A stretch of DNA of 64,000 nucleotides from an uncultured Actinomycetes bacterium (GCA_903825305.1 CAIKAC010000013.1:124001-188000); one strand, 5' to 3'; shown: positions 52,849 to 61,672, counted from the first letter of the stretch. The notes: a model not told the origin generated them from the sequence alone. Made by a program: numbers and translations.

Positions 52849-55194
52849 CTAGGAGCGACGCCGACTGAGCTGAAGGGTGAGCAATCCGAGAGCGACCAAA
52901 AGTGCCCCTAAGCATCCAGCGAAAGCCATAGGGGCGCCGGTATCGGGTAGGGCAGGCACCTCAGGTAGTGCGATGCTGGTTGGGCGAGATTCGTTCTTCC
53001 AAATCACGCCAGAACAGTGAAGGCCGGTGTCGAGTTGATAGCCGGAAGGAACAATGAGTTCTTGGAGACACCATGCGTGTCCTGCTGGTAGCCGGAACGC
53101 CAAGACCCCTGATGTCGACGTCGTGGCCGAGGCAAAGAAATGCATGCCGGCAGGTACTGAAACGCCTTCCGGGGGCGGCACCGGCCGATAGCCGTCGGGG
53201 AAGGTGCCGTTGACAAACAGTGCATAAGTGGCGTTGGGAATGCCTTGTCCGGGAGCATGGGCGTTGAACTTAAACGCCTGCAGCGTGATGTCGATAGGTC
53301 GCTCGCTGACGGCGATGGTGCGCACGGGGTCAGGGCTGCCATGGTCAATGCGCGCTGTGCAATGAAGGCCTGGATCGAGTTGAAAATCTGCAGGGGCCTG
53401 ATGTTCAAGGATGCACCACGAATAGCCAACGGGAATGGTGAAGCCAAGGTGGCCTGAACGAGATGTCGTGCCACGCTCGTACCACTGCATGGACGGCTCG
53501 AGGGCTGCATCGTGGGGCGCTTGAGTAGGAGTCGAGAGCGGACCTGGAGTTTTAACGTAGAGATCGTAGGTCGCTCCCGGTACTCCCTGTCCAGGCTCTT
53601 GGACGTTGCTTTTCTCGACATACAAGGTGGTCGTGGCTTCGGCATCAGCCACTGAAATGGTGACCAAGGTTGGAGGCGAGGCTGTCGTGCCCGCAGTGAC
53701 GTCACTACAGGTCATCGTTGGCGCGAGTGCATAACCCGGCGGAGCAGATACTTCGCGGACGCAGTAGGCGTAGTTGGGATATTGCCAACCAAAATCGGCG
53801 GGTTGTGCGCCTGCTTCTGCGCGAGCAACCCAGGTTCCACCGGGTTCGCTCACAGCGTCACTCGGAGCCGTGGGGTGATTCGGACCAACCCCGTCATCCA
53901 TGCGGTAGAGGTCAAAGGTCGCTCCCGGCACGCGCACATTCGGTTGTTGCGTGTCGACTTTGTCGGCCTGCACAATGACCATCTCACCGGGATCATTTAG
54001 CGCAATCGTGATGGTCGCTGAGTTCGGCGAGGCCGTGAATGTACCCGTCGCACCCGCGGCAAGTCCTGGCGGCGCGACAACTTCGGTCCATCGATAGAGC
54101 GTGCCCTCAATCAAAGACGCAGGGGTGGTGCAGGTGCCAGCTGAAGACGTGGTGCACGTGGCGGCCAGAAAGCCTGAGGACGTGCGGAGTTCCATTACGG
54201 CCCCTGCGAGGCTCATGTGGCCAGGGTCAATGTTGCCGCTCGCTGTTTTGGCAAAGGACTGAGCCACCATGGCTGGGCCTTGGCTGGTGAAGTTCGCCGA
54301 TTGTTGAATCGTCGTTGGCGCATTGGGCCCGGCAATGACTTGGGCGGTGAGGATTTCGGCCGTTGGGCCAAAGAAGCCCATGCCGCGCTTGCCAATCGCG
54401 ACTGATGCGGTGGCCGATACCGTCAACGGTCCCGGTCCCGTAGCGCTGATGGGAACCAGAATACTTCCATTCTTGGCTGTGGTTTGGGTGACCGAAGACG
54501 TCCCCGTGGCGTCAGCCACCGCATTGGTGAGTTTCAGGGTCACCGACAGACCCGTGATCCCTCGGTTGGTCCCAGGGAAGGTGACGGTGGCTACCAGTGT
54601 GGTGGCATCGACAAAGCTCGATCCGCCTCCTTGTTGGACGAGCGTGATGGTCGGGTTGGCGCTTGCGCCAACGGCTGCGTTGTAGAAGTTGGCAAGGGCT
54701 TGATATGCCCGCTCCACGCCAGTCGGCATGCTGGGCAGCGGTGTGGCCCATGCTCGAGCTTCATAGAGTAAATCGGCCGCCACGAACGCTTCGTCTTTGG
54801 TGAAGGATCCCTTGACGCCATTCCAGTACCCAAGGGCCGAGAATTGACTGAAGGCATAACCCAAGGGATTCATTTCCCCTAAGGCAGTTCCCGGCGGAGC
54901 GCTCGCTGCTTTGTACTGATAACCCGGATAGGGATAGCCGTGCACGGTGGAGGGCGCATCGGCACAGAATCCCCAGCCCGTCGCCGACGGAAAGCCCGGA
55001 CCATAGGCTCCAAACCACGTGTTCACCCCGCCATAGGTAGCGCACATGCCACCAAAAGGAGCGGGCGGATTTCCGACGCTACAGGGCGCTGGTCCATCGC
55101 CCTTGACGCTTGCTTGCGACGGTCCGGATTGGGGAACGCTGAGCACGAACAGCGCCATGACGATCACTATGAATGAGACGAAGCGCGAACGCAT
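52849..55194 (-). CDS. LPDTG-anchored surface protein with four SpaA/Cna-B-like modules
   Basis: 781 residues. The signal peptide is MRSRFVSFIVIVMALFVLSV. An N-terminal domain (about 30-180, with VNTWFGAYGPGFPSATGWGF) precedes an Ig-like stretch (185-290) and four related beta-sandwich modules at about 319-404, 405-516, 520-634 and 635-745. Each module has the prealbumin/SpaA pattern: K-x-N-x-x-x-P-G-x-x-(V/I)P-x-A-T-(Y/F)-x-L followed by a Cys-containing xAPPGY/L motif. The sorting signal LPDTG (749-753), a hydrophobic helix and SRRRS end the protein. ATG 55194 is chosen for the signal peptide; the longer frame upstream is antisense. No sortase is encoded in the window. It resembles pilin or adhesin shafts. 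Confidence 0.85.
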   Translation of the reverse strand: MRSRFVSFIVIVMALFVLSVPQSGPSQASVKGDGPAPCSVGNPPAPFGGMCATYGGVNTWFGAYGPGFPSATGWGFCADAPSTVHGYPYPGYQYKAASAPPGTALGEMNPLGYAFSQFSALGYWNGVKGSFTKDEAFVAADLLYEARAWATPLPSMPTGVERAYQALANFYNAAVGASANPTITLVQQGGGSSFVDATTLVATVTFPGTNRGITGLSVTLKLTNAVADATGTSSVTQTTAKNGSILVPISATGPGPLTVSATASVAIGKRGMGFFGPTAEILTAQVIAGPNAPTTIQQSANFTSQGPAMVAQSFAKTASGNIDPGHMSLAGAVMELRTSSGFLAATCTTSSAGTCTTPASLIEGTLYRWTEVVAPPGLAAGATGTFTASPNSATITIALNDPGEMVIVQADKVDTQQPNVRVPGATFDLYRMDDGVGPNHPTAPSDAVSEPGGTWVARAEAGAQPADFGWQYPNYAYCVREVSAPPGYALAPTMTCSDVTAGTTASPPTLVTISVADAEATTTLYVEKSNVQEPGQGVPGATYDLYVKTPGPLSTPTQAPHDAALEPSMQWYERGTTSRSGHLGFTIPVGYSWCILEHQAPADFQLDPGLHCTARIDHGSPDPVRTIAVSERPIDITLQAFKFNAHAPGQGIPNATYALFVNGTFPDGYRPVPPPEGVSVPAGMHFFASATTSTSGVLAFRLPAGHAWCLQELIVPSGYQLDTGLHCSGVIWKNESRPTSIALPEVPALPDTGAPMAFAGCLGALLVALGLLTLQLSRRRS

Positions 55195-55294
55195 TTTGGC
55201 AGCGTAGATGAAGGGGGCTCCGGATGCACTGAGAATTTCTCCAGCAGAAGCACATACCCCGTTGCCACGAAGTGGCCCTCTACGCTCGTGGTTT

Positions 55295-56071
55295 GTGGGC
55301 TTAAAGAAGAAACAACTTGGTCGTGACGAGCACATCGTGGTGCAGGTGCGCGGCCACCGAGGAGCACTGTTGTTTCCACTCGTCGTCATCGCTGTTGGCG
55401 CGAGCGCTGCCATTGCAGCAAGCCTTGATCACCACCTTGTGCAACCAAGCGCCATCAAAGTGGCGGGGCTCGTCGTTGGCCTTCTTGGCGCGGCCTTGCT
55501 CGTGGTGCGCTTCATGCGATGGCGGGCTCGAGAAATCACCATTACCAATCAACGGGTAGTGGTGAGTGTTGGGGGAGTGAAACCCCGTCGCGATCAGGTG
55601 AGCCTTGATCGCATCGTGGAAGTGCAAGTGGATCAACGTTTTCGTGATCGCTTGATTGGCCGAGCCAATCTGATTCTCGAACTCGTCGACGGCCCTGCTG
55701 TGAGTATTCCTGACCTTGCCAAAGCTGAAGCATTGCGCAGAGTCTTGATGAAAGCGGCTCGGCCAGAGCTAACGGACGAGCCATGGGAGGAATGTGAAGA
55801 TGTTGTACCACGTGATTCGTCTGACGCTGCGTTTGACTGGCCAATAAGCGAGTCACCTGCGCTGCCATCCGATCCTGATTTCATGCTTCCGATTCTCGTC
55901 ACTGAATTTGATCCCACACCGCCCCATGGGACGCCAGCCATTTCGGCTTCTCGAAATCAAGATCGGGTGAGTCGCATCTCGGAGATTGATGCTCTTGAAG
56001 CTGCAGGAATTATTAGCGCGACCGAAGCGCGGCAACAACGGCAGCGAATCATGGGTCGTCCGAGACCATGA
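55295..56071 (+). CDS. Bacterial PH-domain membrane protein (bPH_2/DUF304-like)
   Basis: 258 residues. The N-terminus (LKKKQLGRDEHIVVQVRGHR) leads to two helices (about 24-45 and 52-72), then a PH-like domain with ITITNQRVVVSVGGVKPRRD, ISLDRIVEVQVDQ-type strands (VSLDRIVEVQVDQRFRDRLI) and LELVDGPAVSIPDL. The acidic C-terminal region ends with an SHOCT-like helix (EIDALEAAGIISATEARQQR). GTG 55295 is preferred. ATG 55208 is in frame but leaves only 13 bp to the divergent surface-protein gene. Confidence 0.75.
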   Translation: MGLKKKQLGRDEHIVVQVRGHRGALLFPLVVIAVGASAAIAASLDHHLVQPSAIKVAGLVVGLLGAALLVVRFMRWRAREITITNQRVVVSVGGVKPRRDQVSLDRIVEVQVDQRFRDRLIGRANLILELVDGPAVSIPDLAKAEALRRVLMKAARPELTDEPWEECEDVVPRDSSDAAFDWPISESPALPSDPDFMLPILVTEFDPTPPHGTPAISASRNQDRVSRISEIDALEAAGIISATEARQQRQRIMGRPRP

Positions 56072-56096
56072 TGAGCGCCGACTAGGTTCGTTACCC

Positions 56097-56339
56097 ATGG
56101 CAACTCTTCGCTACCGCTGCTCTCTGTGTGGAAACCTCACACGCTTTGATGTCGTGACGACTTCGACGGTGAAAGCCTTTTATCACTACAACCTTGGTGG
56201 TGGGTTAACGATTGAAGACGCCGAGACGCTCAACAGTTCAGTCGATGAGGTGTCTTGTCGTTGGTGTGGACACGGCAACGCCATTGAGACGGTGGACGAG
56301 ATCACCGCGGCGGATGATGCGGTGCCGAGCGAGCAATGA
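56097..56339 (+). CDS. Small zinc-ribbon protein
   Basis: 80 residues. Two Cys pairs, CSLCGNLTRFD and CRWCGHGNAIE, are spaced about 45 residues apart and form a zinc ribbon. In between lies KAFYHYNLGGGLTIEDAE. ATG 56097 is taken as the start since the longer frame overlaps the preceding gene. It overlaps the next gene by 4 bases. Similar small zinc proteins are conserved in actinobacteria without assigned function. Confidence 0.68.
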   Translation: MATLRYRCSLCGNLTRFDVVTTSTVKAFYHYNLGGGLTIEDAETLNSSVDEVSCRWCGHGNAIETVDEITAADDAVPSEQ

Positions 56340-56827
56340 CCGCTGACGGCCGGCTCGATCCCGAGGCGGCCGCTGCTATTTTGGCCTCGGCCCAACCAAT
56401 TGGCGTGAGGGCGGCATCAAGCATTTCCAAAGTGCCGCTCATTGGTCATAGTCCACGCGGTGAACTTGTGGCTCTCGACATGGAGCACACCTGGTGGTTG
56501 CTGCTCTTTGTCTCAAGCACGTGTCAAGGATGTCTGGATCTGCTCTCCCACCTTGAAGAGGGCGGCCGATTCGGATTGGGAGATTCCGACGTGGTGCTCG
56601 TACTTCGCGACGGTGATGTTGTGGAGGCTCCCGGAGTCACGACTTTGATCGCTGATGATGTATGGCAGGCCTATGGGGTGAGCGGACCGCCGTTTTTCTC
56701 GCTGCTCCACGCCAACGCCGATCGAGTCGTAACCGAGGGAGTGGCCTGGGGAGTCGCCTCAATTTCAGAAGCGGTCACGAGAGCGCTCGCAGGTCAACCA
56801 CACAACGAAGTGCACCGCTTTTCCTAA
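56336..56827 (+). CDS. Thioredoxin-fold protein with CxxC
   Basis: 163 residues. After an Ala-rich N-terminus comes a redoxin core: WWLLLFVSSTCQGCLDLLSH (Cys-Gln-Gly-Cys active site at about residues 62-65), a middle strand VVLVLRDGDVVEAPGV and the cis-Pro region VSGPPFFSLLHA. No signal peptide is seen, so it is probably cytosolic. It starts by ATGA overlap with the zinc-ribbon gene, suggesting joint expression. The redox partner is unknown. Confidence 0.7.
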   Translation: MTADGRLDPEAAAAILASAQPIGVRAASSISKVPLIGHSPRGELVALDMEHTWWLLLFVSSTCQGCLDLLSHLEEGGRFGLGDSDVVLVLRDGDVVEAPGVTTLIADDVWQAYGVSGPPFFSLLHANADRVVTEGVAWGVASISEAVTRALAGQPHNEVHRFS

Positions 56828-56841
56828 CGCTCCAAGCCACG

Positions 56842-56862
56842 TTGTCACAGCCCTTTGTCACA
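56842..56862 (+). promoter_or_regulatory. Direct repeat TTGTCACA x2
   Basis: TTGTCACA at 56842-56849 and again at 56855-56862, 13 bp apart, in the 67-bp gap before the next small gene. The second copy could double as a -35 hexamer. Candidate regulator site only. Confidence 0.3.
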
Positions 56863-56894
56863 CTGGACCACAGAGAGATTCAGGAGGTTGTGGC

Positions 56895-57101
56895 ATGGAA
56901 GAGTCACTGTTGGTTGATTGTGATGGCTGTGTTGGCAAGCAACACGGAGCCTGTGACGGTTGTGTGGTGACATTCATCTTGAGTCGCGACCCAGGCGATG
57001 CCATTGTCATTGACGTAGCCGAACAGCGAGCCATGCGGTTACTCTCAGATGCCGGCATGGTGCCTCCCTTGCGATATTCGCCCACTGGCTCTGACGCCTA
57101 G
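56895..57101 (+). CDS. Small cysteine-rich actinobacterial protein
   Basis: 68 residues. The N-terminus has CDGCVGKQHGACDGCVVTFI (paired Cys motifs, possible metal site), followed by VIDVAEQRAMRLLSDAGMVP and PLRYSP. This matches a short family conserved in actinobacteria near pimB-like genes. The ATG follows AGGAGGTTGTGGC. Function unknown. Confidence 0.68.
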   Translation: MEESLLVDCDGCVGKQHGACDGCVVTFILSRDPGDAIVIDVAEQRAMRLLSDAGMVPPLRYSPTGSDA

Positions 57102-57116
57102 TGCGAGAATGGGCAG

Positions 57117-58277
57117 GTGCCACGCCACCTGCTCGTCACCAATGACTTTCCACCCAAGGTTGGTGGCATACAGAGCTACCTCTGGGAGTTGTGGCGCCGC
57201 CTGGATCCGGCAAGCTTTTCGGTGCTGACTGCCTCCTCGGATCCAGACGCCCCCGCCTTCGATGCCACCTGTGCTGCGAGGGGTGTGGAGATTGTCCGTA
57301 TACCCAACAAAATCTTGTTCTTTCCTACAAAGCGCATTCGCCGAAGCGTCGAACGCGAGGTGCAACGCACTGGCGCTGATCTCGTCATTGTGGATCCTGC
57401 GTTCCCGCTTGGATCCCTAGCAAAACACCTCAGCGTTCCCTGTGTGCAGGTCCTCCATGGAGCCGAAGTGACGATCCCGGGTCGCCTTCCCTTTACTCGA
57501 TCAACGCTTCGATCCACACTTAGGGCGAGCGCTGGCATCATTGCTGCGGGCCCATATCCGGAGCAAGAAGGAATTCGCTTAAGTGGGCCCATGGCCACCC
57601 TCCAGATTCCTCCTGGCGTGGATACCAAACGCTTCGTACCCGTTGAACCAGCGCGTCGATCAGAGTTTCGCCAACGCTTTGGTGTTGCGGATCAAGACCA
57701 GCTTGTCGTGAGTGTTAGCCGATTGGTTCCACGCAAAGGCATGGACACCTTGATCAAGGCTGCCGCCTTGGCACAACGAAATCTGCCCAACCTTAAGGTC
57801 GTCATTGGGGGGTCTGGTAGGGACGCCAAACGCTTGGCTCGTCTTATCGCTAAGACCGGAGCCCCCGTCCAACTCGTCGGCCGTATAGACGATGATGACC
57901 TGCCAGGCCTCATTGGCGCGGCAGACCTCATGGTGATGGCGTGCAGAAATCGCTGGTTAGGCCTCGAACAAGAAGGCTTTGGCATCGTGTTCTTGGAAGC
58001 GGCGAGTTGCGAAGTACCCCAGATAGCGGGTCGCTCTGGCGGGGCCGGCGATGCGGTCCTTGACGGGGAGACGGGCGTTGTTCTTGCTAACCCTCGCAGC
58101 ACCCCAGAACTCGCAAGACACATGCTCGAGCTGCTCCACGATCCCCAACGGCGTGCGGCAATGGGCCGAGCAGGCAGACAACGAGCGATGGCATCCTACG
58201 ATTACGACGTTCTCGCGCATAGGCTAGGCAGCGCGCTCACGGGCGGATGGCCTCAAGACGTGCGAGATAATTCTTAG
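57117..58277 (+). CDS. GT4 glycosyltransferase, PimB-type mannosyltransferase
   Basis: A 386-residue GT-B retaining enzyme. The N-terminal motif LLVTNDFPPKVGGIQSYLWE is nearly diagnostic of the actinobacterial PimB/MgtA group. The linker has PPGVDTKRFVP, and the donor site includes VSRLVPRKGMDTLIKAA, GGSGRDAKRL and the late EGFGIVFLEAASCEVPQIAG (E-x7-E). Known PimB transfers mannose from GDP-mannose to phosphatidylinositol mono-mannoside at the membrane. The GTG at 57117 gives the proper N-terminus. It is followed by an SRPBCC gene and, further on, plsC, an order reminiscent of Rv2188c-Rv2185c-Rv2182c in mycobacteria. Confidence 0.87.
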   Translation: MPRHLLVTNDFPPKVGGIQSYLWELWRRLDPASFSVLTASSDPDAPAFDATCAARGVEIVRIPNKILFFPTKRIRRSVEREVQRTGADLVIVDPAFPLGSLAKHLSVPCVQVLHGAEVTIPGRLPFTRSTLRSTLRASAGIIAAGPYPEQEGIRLSGPMATLQIPPGVDTKRFVPVEPARRSEFRQRFGVADQDQLVVSVSRLVPRKGMDTLIKAAALAQRNLPNLKVVIGGSGRDAKRLARLIAKTGAPVQLVGRIDDDDLPGLIGAADLMVMACRNRWLGLEQEGFGIVFLEAASCEVPQIAGRSGGAGDAVLDGETGVVLANPRSTPELARHMLELLHDPQRRAAMGRAGRQRAMASYDYDVLAHRLGSALTGGWPQDVRDNS

Positions 58278-58288
58278 GGGAGGTGGGC

Positions 58289-58729
58289 ATGTCAGAAGAG
58301 ACGACAGAACGACTTGCTGTGAACCTTGCCCCTGCTGCGGTGTATGACATCGCTGCCGATATCGAGCGCTATCCCGAATGGGTGGCGGATATCAAACAAG
58401 TCACGATTGACGAACGAGATGGACTTGGGCGACCCTTAGTCGCGACTTTCCGAGCCGCTGCGTTTGGTCGGTCAACGACCTACTCACTTCGCTACGACTA
58501 CTCACGGGCTCCCGAAATTTTGGCTTGGAAGCAAGAGCAGGGAGACTTGACCTCGAAGCTCGATGGTGCGTACCACTTTGAAGCGACCGAATCTGGCTGT
58601 GATGTGGTGTACCACCTTGAAGTTGATCTCCGGATCCCCATCCCTGGATTCGTGAAATCTCGAGCTCAAAGTCGAATTCAAACCGCAGCACTTCGCGAGT
58701 TGAAGACTCGGGCCGAAGCGCACCGCTGA
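58289..58729 (+). CDS. SRPBCC/polyketide-cyclase-like protein
   Basis: A 146-residue START/Bet-v-1 fold protein. Conserved parts are AAAVYDIAADIERYPEWVAD-like ligand-entry helix (PAAVYDIAADIERYPEWV), LRYDYSRAPEILAWKQEQGD and YHLEVDLRIPIPGF. Such proteins bind hydrophobic ligands. Orthologues follow pimB in mycobacteria (Rv2185c). ATG 58289 follows GGGGAGG; a GTG two codons earlier is less likely. Confidence 0.82.
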   Translation: MSEETTERLAVNLAPAAVYDIAADIERYPEWVADIKQVTIDERDGLGRPLVATFRAAAFGRSTTYSLRYDYSRAPEILAWKQEQGDLTSKLDGAYHFEATESGCDVVYHLEVDLRIPIPGFVKSRAQSRIQTAALRELKTRAEAHR

Positions 58730-58749
58730 AGAGCGAGCGGATTTCCGTC

Positions 58750-59451
58750 GTGACGACCAAGGTTGGCGTCGTGCTTCCAACCTTTCGGGAAACGCCTGTC
58801 GAAGCTTTGGCCGTCGCAGCCAATTGCGCACGACTCGGCATTGATGGGGTCTTCGCCTATGACCACCTCTGGCCGATGGGCAATCGCAATCGGCCAGCTC
58901 TTGCCCCTTTCCCCGTGCTCGCAGCCGTAGCCAAGGCGCACCCACAGATGTCGATCGGAACCTTGGTCGCACGCATCGGACTCGTTGCCGATGAGGTCCT
59001 CATTAAACAATTCGTCAGCTTGAATTATCTGGCCCCGGGTCGAGTCATTGCGGCCATTGGAACGGGCGACAAACTCAATCGTGAAGAGAACGAGGCTTAT
59101 GGCATCGCCTTCGGCTCAGCCGATGAACGCAGGGAGTCTCTCGGCACGGTGATCTCGGACCTGATTGGTAGGGGAATCGAAACGTGGGTTGGAGGGTTGT
59201 CAGCACCAACGCGGCTCATCGCCAGAGATCATGGTTGCGCCCTGAACTTATGGGGAGTTGACCTAGGGGAACTAAGTGAAGAGGTCAGGCGTGGCCCGGT
59301 GACGTGGGCAGGAAGTGCGCCAACGGATCACGATGGCCTGCGTGAGCATTATCAAGGGGTGCAAGAGGCTGGGGCCTCGTGGGCCGTCTATGGGTTTCCC
59401 GTTGATCTCGAAGTTCTCGCTTCGTTACGCGGGTCCTCGCAAGGTCTGTAA
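58750..59451 (+). CDS. LLM-class F420-dependent oxidoreductase (short)
   Basis: 233 residues, shorter than the usual 280-340. The TIM-barrel landmarks remain: KVGVVLPTFRETPVEALAVA, GIDGVFAYDHLWP, SIGTLVARIGLVADEVLIKQ and LAPGRVIAAIGTGDKLNREE. The C-terminal third is compressed. The start is GTG 58750. Cofactor F420 is inferred from the family; the substrate is unknown. It is followed closely by alaC. Confidence 0.83.
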   Translation: MTTKVGVVLPTFRETPVEALAVAANCARLGIDGVFAYDHLWPMGNRNRPALAPFPVLAAVAKAHPQMSIGTLVARIGLVADEVLIKQFVSLNYLAPGRVIAAIGTGDKLNREENEAYGIAFGSADERRESLGTVISDLIGRGIETWVGGLSAPTRLIARDHGCALNLWGVDLGELSEEVRRGPVTWAGSAPTDHDGLREHYQGVQEAGASWAVYGFPVDLEVLASLRGSSQGL

Positions 59452-59460
59452 ATTCAAGTG

Positions 59461-60669
59461 ATGGAATTTCGTCGCATCAACGACTTGCCCCCGTACGTCT
59501 TCGCCACGATCAACGAACTCAAACTCGAAGCTCGTCGTCAAGGCAGAGACGTCATTGACATGGGCTTTGGTAACCCCGACTTGCCGTCGCCCCAGGTGGC
59601 GGTCGACAAATTGGTTGAAGCGGCACAGAACCCTCGCAACCACAAGTATTCCTCCTCGCGAGGCATCCCGAAGCTGCGTCAAGCAGCGGCAGATCTCTAT
59701 CAGCGTCGCTTTGGCGTTAGCGTTGACCCCGAGTCCGAAGTCATCGCCACCATGGGGGCTAAAGAGGGCCTAAGCCACTTGATGTGGGTGCTGCTTGGCG
59801 AGGGAGACACCGCGATGGTGCCTACACCGTCGTATCCGATTCATATTTATGCTCCCTTGTTTGCGGGGGCGGGCGTACTCCATGTGTTCGTGGATGATCC
59901 CTCGTTGGTGGACGGTGACGCTCGAGCAGTAGGCGATGCCTTCATGGAACAGGTCCGTCGGGTCTATGCCGAGGCAACTACCAAACCTCGGGTACTCATC
60001 GCCTCATTCCCGCACAATCCGACGACGGCCTGCGTTGATCTTGCGTTCATGCAAGAGCTCGTTGACTTTGCCCGCGAGCACGAGATCATCGTGGTGCATG
60101 ACTTTGCCTATGCCGACGGAGGTTTCGATGGCTATGAGCCTCCGTCCATCCTCCAAGCCGAAGGCGCCAAGGATGTGGCGGTGGAGCTCTACACCTTGAC
60201 CAAGAGTTTTTCGATGGCTGGATGGCGGTCTGCATTCATGGTCGGCAACGCCGAGATCGTGGGGGCCTTGACGAAACTCAAGAGTTATCTCGACTATGGA
60301 ACTTTCCAGCCCATTCAAATCGCATCCATTGTGGCGATGAATGAGGCGGCTGATTACCCCTTTGAGGTCCGCGAAATTTATCAAGAGCGCAGAAACGCCC
60401 TTCTTGAGGGATTGAACCGCATCGGATGGAACTTCGCCACGCCGAGAGGAACCATGTTCGTGTGGGCGCCGATCCCCGAGCCCTATCGGGATATGGGGGC
60501 GCTGGAATTCTCGAAGTTCTTGGTCACGGAGGCCGAAGTAGCAACGTCTCCAGGAAATGGATTTGGTCCAGGCGGCGAAGGCCACGTCCGATTTGCCTTG
60601 ATCGAAAACGAACAACGCATAGCGCAAGCGATTCGTAATTTGCGAAAAGCGCTAACCAAACTCAATTAA
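59461..60669 (+). CDS. alaC: Alanine-type aminotransferase (AlaC-like)
   Basis: A 402-residue class I/II PLP aminotransferase. The N-terminus EFRRINDLPPYVFATINELK, the MGFGNPDLPSP segment, PTPSYPIHIYAPLFAG and the PLP lysine motif LTKSFSMAGWRSAFMVGN match the AlaC glutamate-pyruvate group. The C-terminal Arg region is GEGHVRFALIENEQR. The start is ATG 59461, with a GTG directly before it. Confidence 0.88.
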   Translation: MEFRRINDLPPYVFATINELKLEARRQGRDVIDMGFGNPDLPSPQVAVDKLVEAAQNPRNHKYSSSRGIPKLRQAAADLYQRRFGVSVDPESEVIATMGAKEGLSHLMWVLLGEGDTAMVPTPSYPIHIYAPLFAGAGVLHVFVDDPSLVDGDARAVGDAFMEQVRRVYAEATTKPRVLIASFPHNPTTACVDLAFMQELVDFAREHEIIVVHDFAYADGGFDGYEPPSILQAEGAKDVAVELYTLTKSFSMAGWRSAFMVGNAEIVGALTKLKSYLDYGTFQPIQIASIVAMNEAADYPFEVREIYQERRNALLEGLNRIGWNFATPRGTMFVWAPIPEPYRDMGALEFSKFLVTEAEVATSPGNGFGPGGEGHVRFALIENEQRIAQAIRNLRKALTKLN

Positions 60670-60679
60670 GTCCGCATCG

Positions 60680-60697
60680 AGTGAGCCCTTGCTCGCT
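60680..60697 (+). terminator. Short hairpin between alaC and plsC
   Basis: AGTGAGC-CCTT-GCTCGCT is a 7-bp stem with one G-T pair, in the 41-bp gap. There is no T-tract. It may be a weak stop or mRNA end protector. Confidence 0.3.
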
Positions 60698-60710
60698 AAG
60701 TTGCTGAACA

Positions 60711-61412
60711 GTGATCTACTCGCTGAGTCGTCGTGCCACTTACCCGTTGTTTCGATCAATGTTTCGAATCACCGTTCATGGCCTCGAACACCTCCCCGAG
60801 CGTGGACCGGTCATTCTCGCCGCGAACCACCAAAGTTTTTGCGATTCCCTCTTTGTGCCAGTCGTGATTCCCCGACGGGTCACCTATCTGGCCAAGGCTG
60901 AGTATTTCGATCACTGGCATACCCGAGCGTTCATGAGCACCTTCGGGCAAATTCCCATTCGCAGAGGCAATGGTTCAGAATCCATTCGGGCGTTGAATAT
61001 GGCGAGTGAATTACTCGAACAAGGTGCAGTCTTAGGGCTGTATCCAGAGGGCACGCGCTCGCGAGACGGCAAGGTTCATCGAGGCCACGCGGGAGCGGCA
61101 CGCCTTGCATTACTCACTGGCGCACCCGTGGTGCCAGTTGGCATCTCTGGCACGGAATTCGTACAGCCCGTTGGTTCATCGCTCTTGCGACCATTTGGCC
61201 GCATCAGCATTGCTCTTGGTGAAGCGCGCCTACTCACGCCTAGTGATATCGCGCACTACGGGGCCAAAAAGCTGGCGCTGCGTGCCTTTACTGATGCCGT
61301 CATGCACGACATCGCCAGACTGGCTCAGCGCGAGTACGAAGATCGCTACCTTGAGATGCCTGGCCCCCAATCGCAAGCGGTTGGAAACGTGGCCGAAACA
61401 CGAGCCGTTTAA
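60711..61412 (+). CDS. 1-acyl-glycerol-3-phosphate acyltransferase (PlsC family)
   Basis: 233 residues. The acyltransferase boxes are complete: PVILAANHQSFCDSLFVPV (NHx4D), FGQIPIRRGNG, LGLYPEGTRSRDG and GAPVVPVGISGTEF. It makes phosphatidic acid from lyso-phosphatidic acid or acts on a related lipid. The N-terminal hydrophobic stretch suits membrane association. The start is GTG 60711. The link with the upstream PimB-type gene parallels mycobacterial Rv2182c. Confidence 0.9.
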   Translation: MIYSLSRRATYPLFRSMFRITVHGLEHLPERGPVILAANHQSFCDSLFVPVVIPRRVTYLAKAEYFDHWHTRAFMSTFGQIPIRRGNGSESIRALNMASELLEQGAVLGLYPEGTRSRDGKVHRGHAGAARLALLTGAPVVPVGISGTEFVQPVGSSLLRPFGRISIALGEARLLTPSDIAHYGAKKLALRAFTDAVMHDIARLAQREYEDRYLEMPGPQSQAVGNVAETRAV

Positions 61413-61423
61413 AGTAGTCAGCG

Positions 61424-61672
61424 ATGTCTACGTATTTGCTCCGAATTAAGTTGCCTGATCGCCCAGGAGCCCTTGGTGCCGTGGCCTCTCGCATCGGCGC
61501 GGTGGGGGGTGACATCACCGGGGTCGACATTGTTGCTCGAGGCGATGAGACCGCTGTCGACGAATTCGTGATTGAGCTCGCTAGCCCCAATTTGGTCAAT
61601 TTGCTCCTGACAGAAATCCACGAAGTCGATGGGGTGGCCGTTGATGAAATTCGCCCGCTCGAGGCCGAGTGA
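61424..61672 (+). CDS. Stand-alone ACT-domain protein
   Basis: 82 residues that are one ACT domain: LLRIKLPDRPGALGAVASRI, GGDITGVDIVARGD, DEFVIELASPNLV and EIHEVDGVAVDEI. It probably binds an amino acid and regulates an unknown partner, possibly the neighbouring aminotransferase pathway. It begins 11 bases after plsC. Confidence 0.83.
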   Translation: MSTYLLRIKLPDRPGALGAVASRIGAVGGDITGVDIVARGDETAVDEFVIELASPNLVNLLLTEIHEVDGVAVDEIRPLEAE

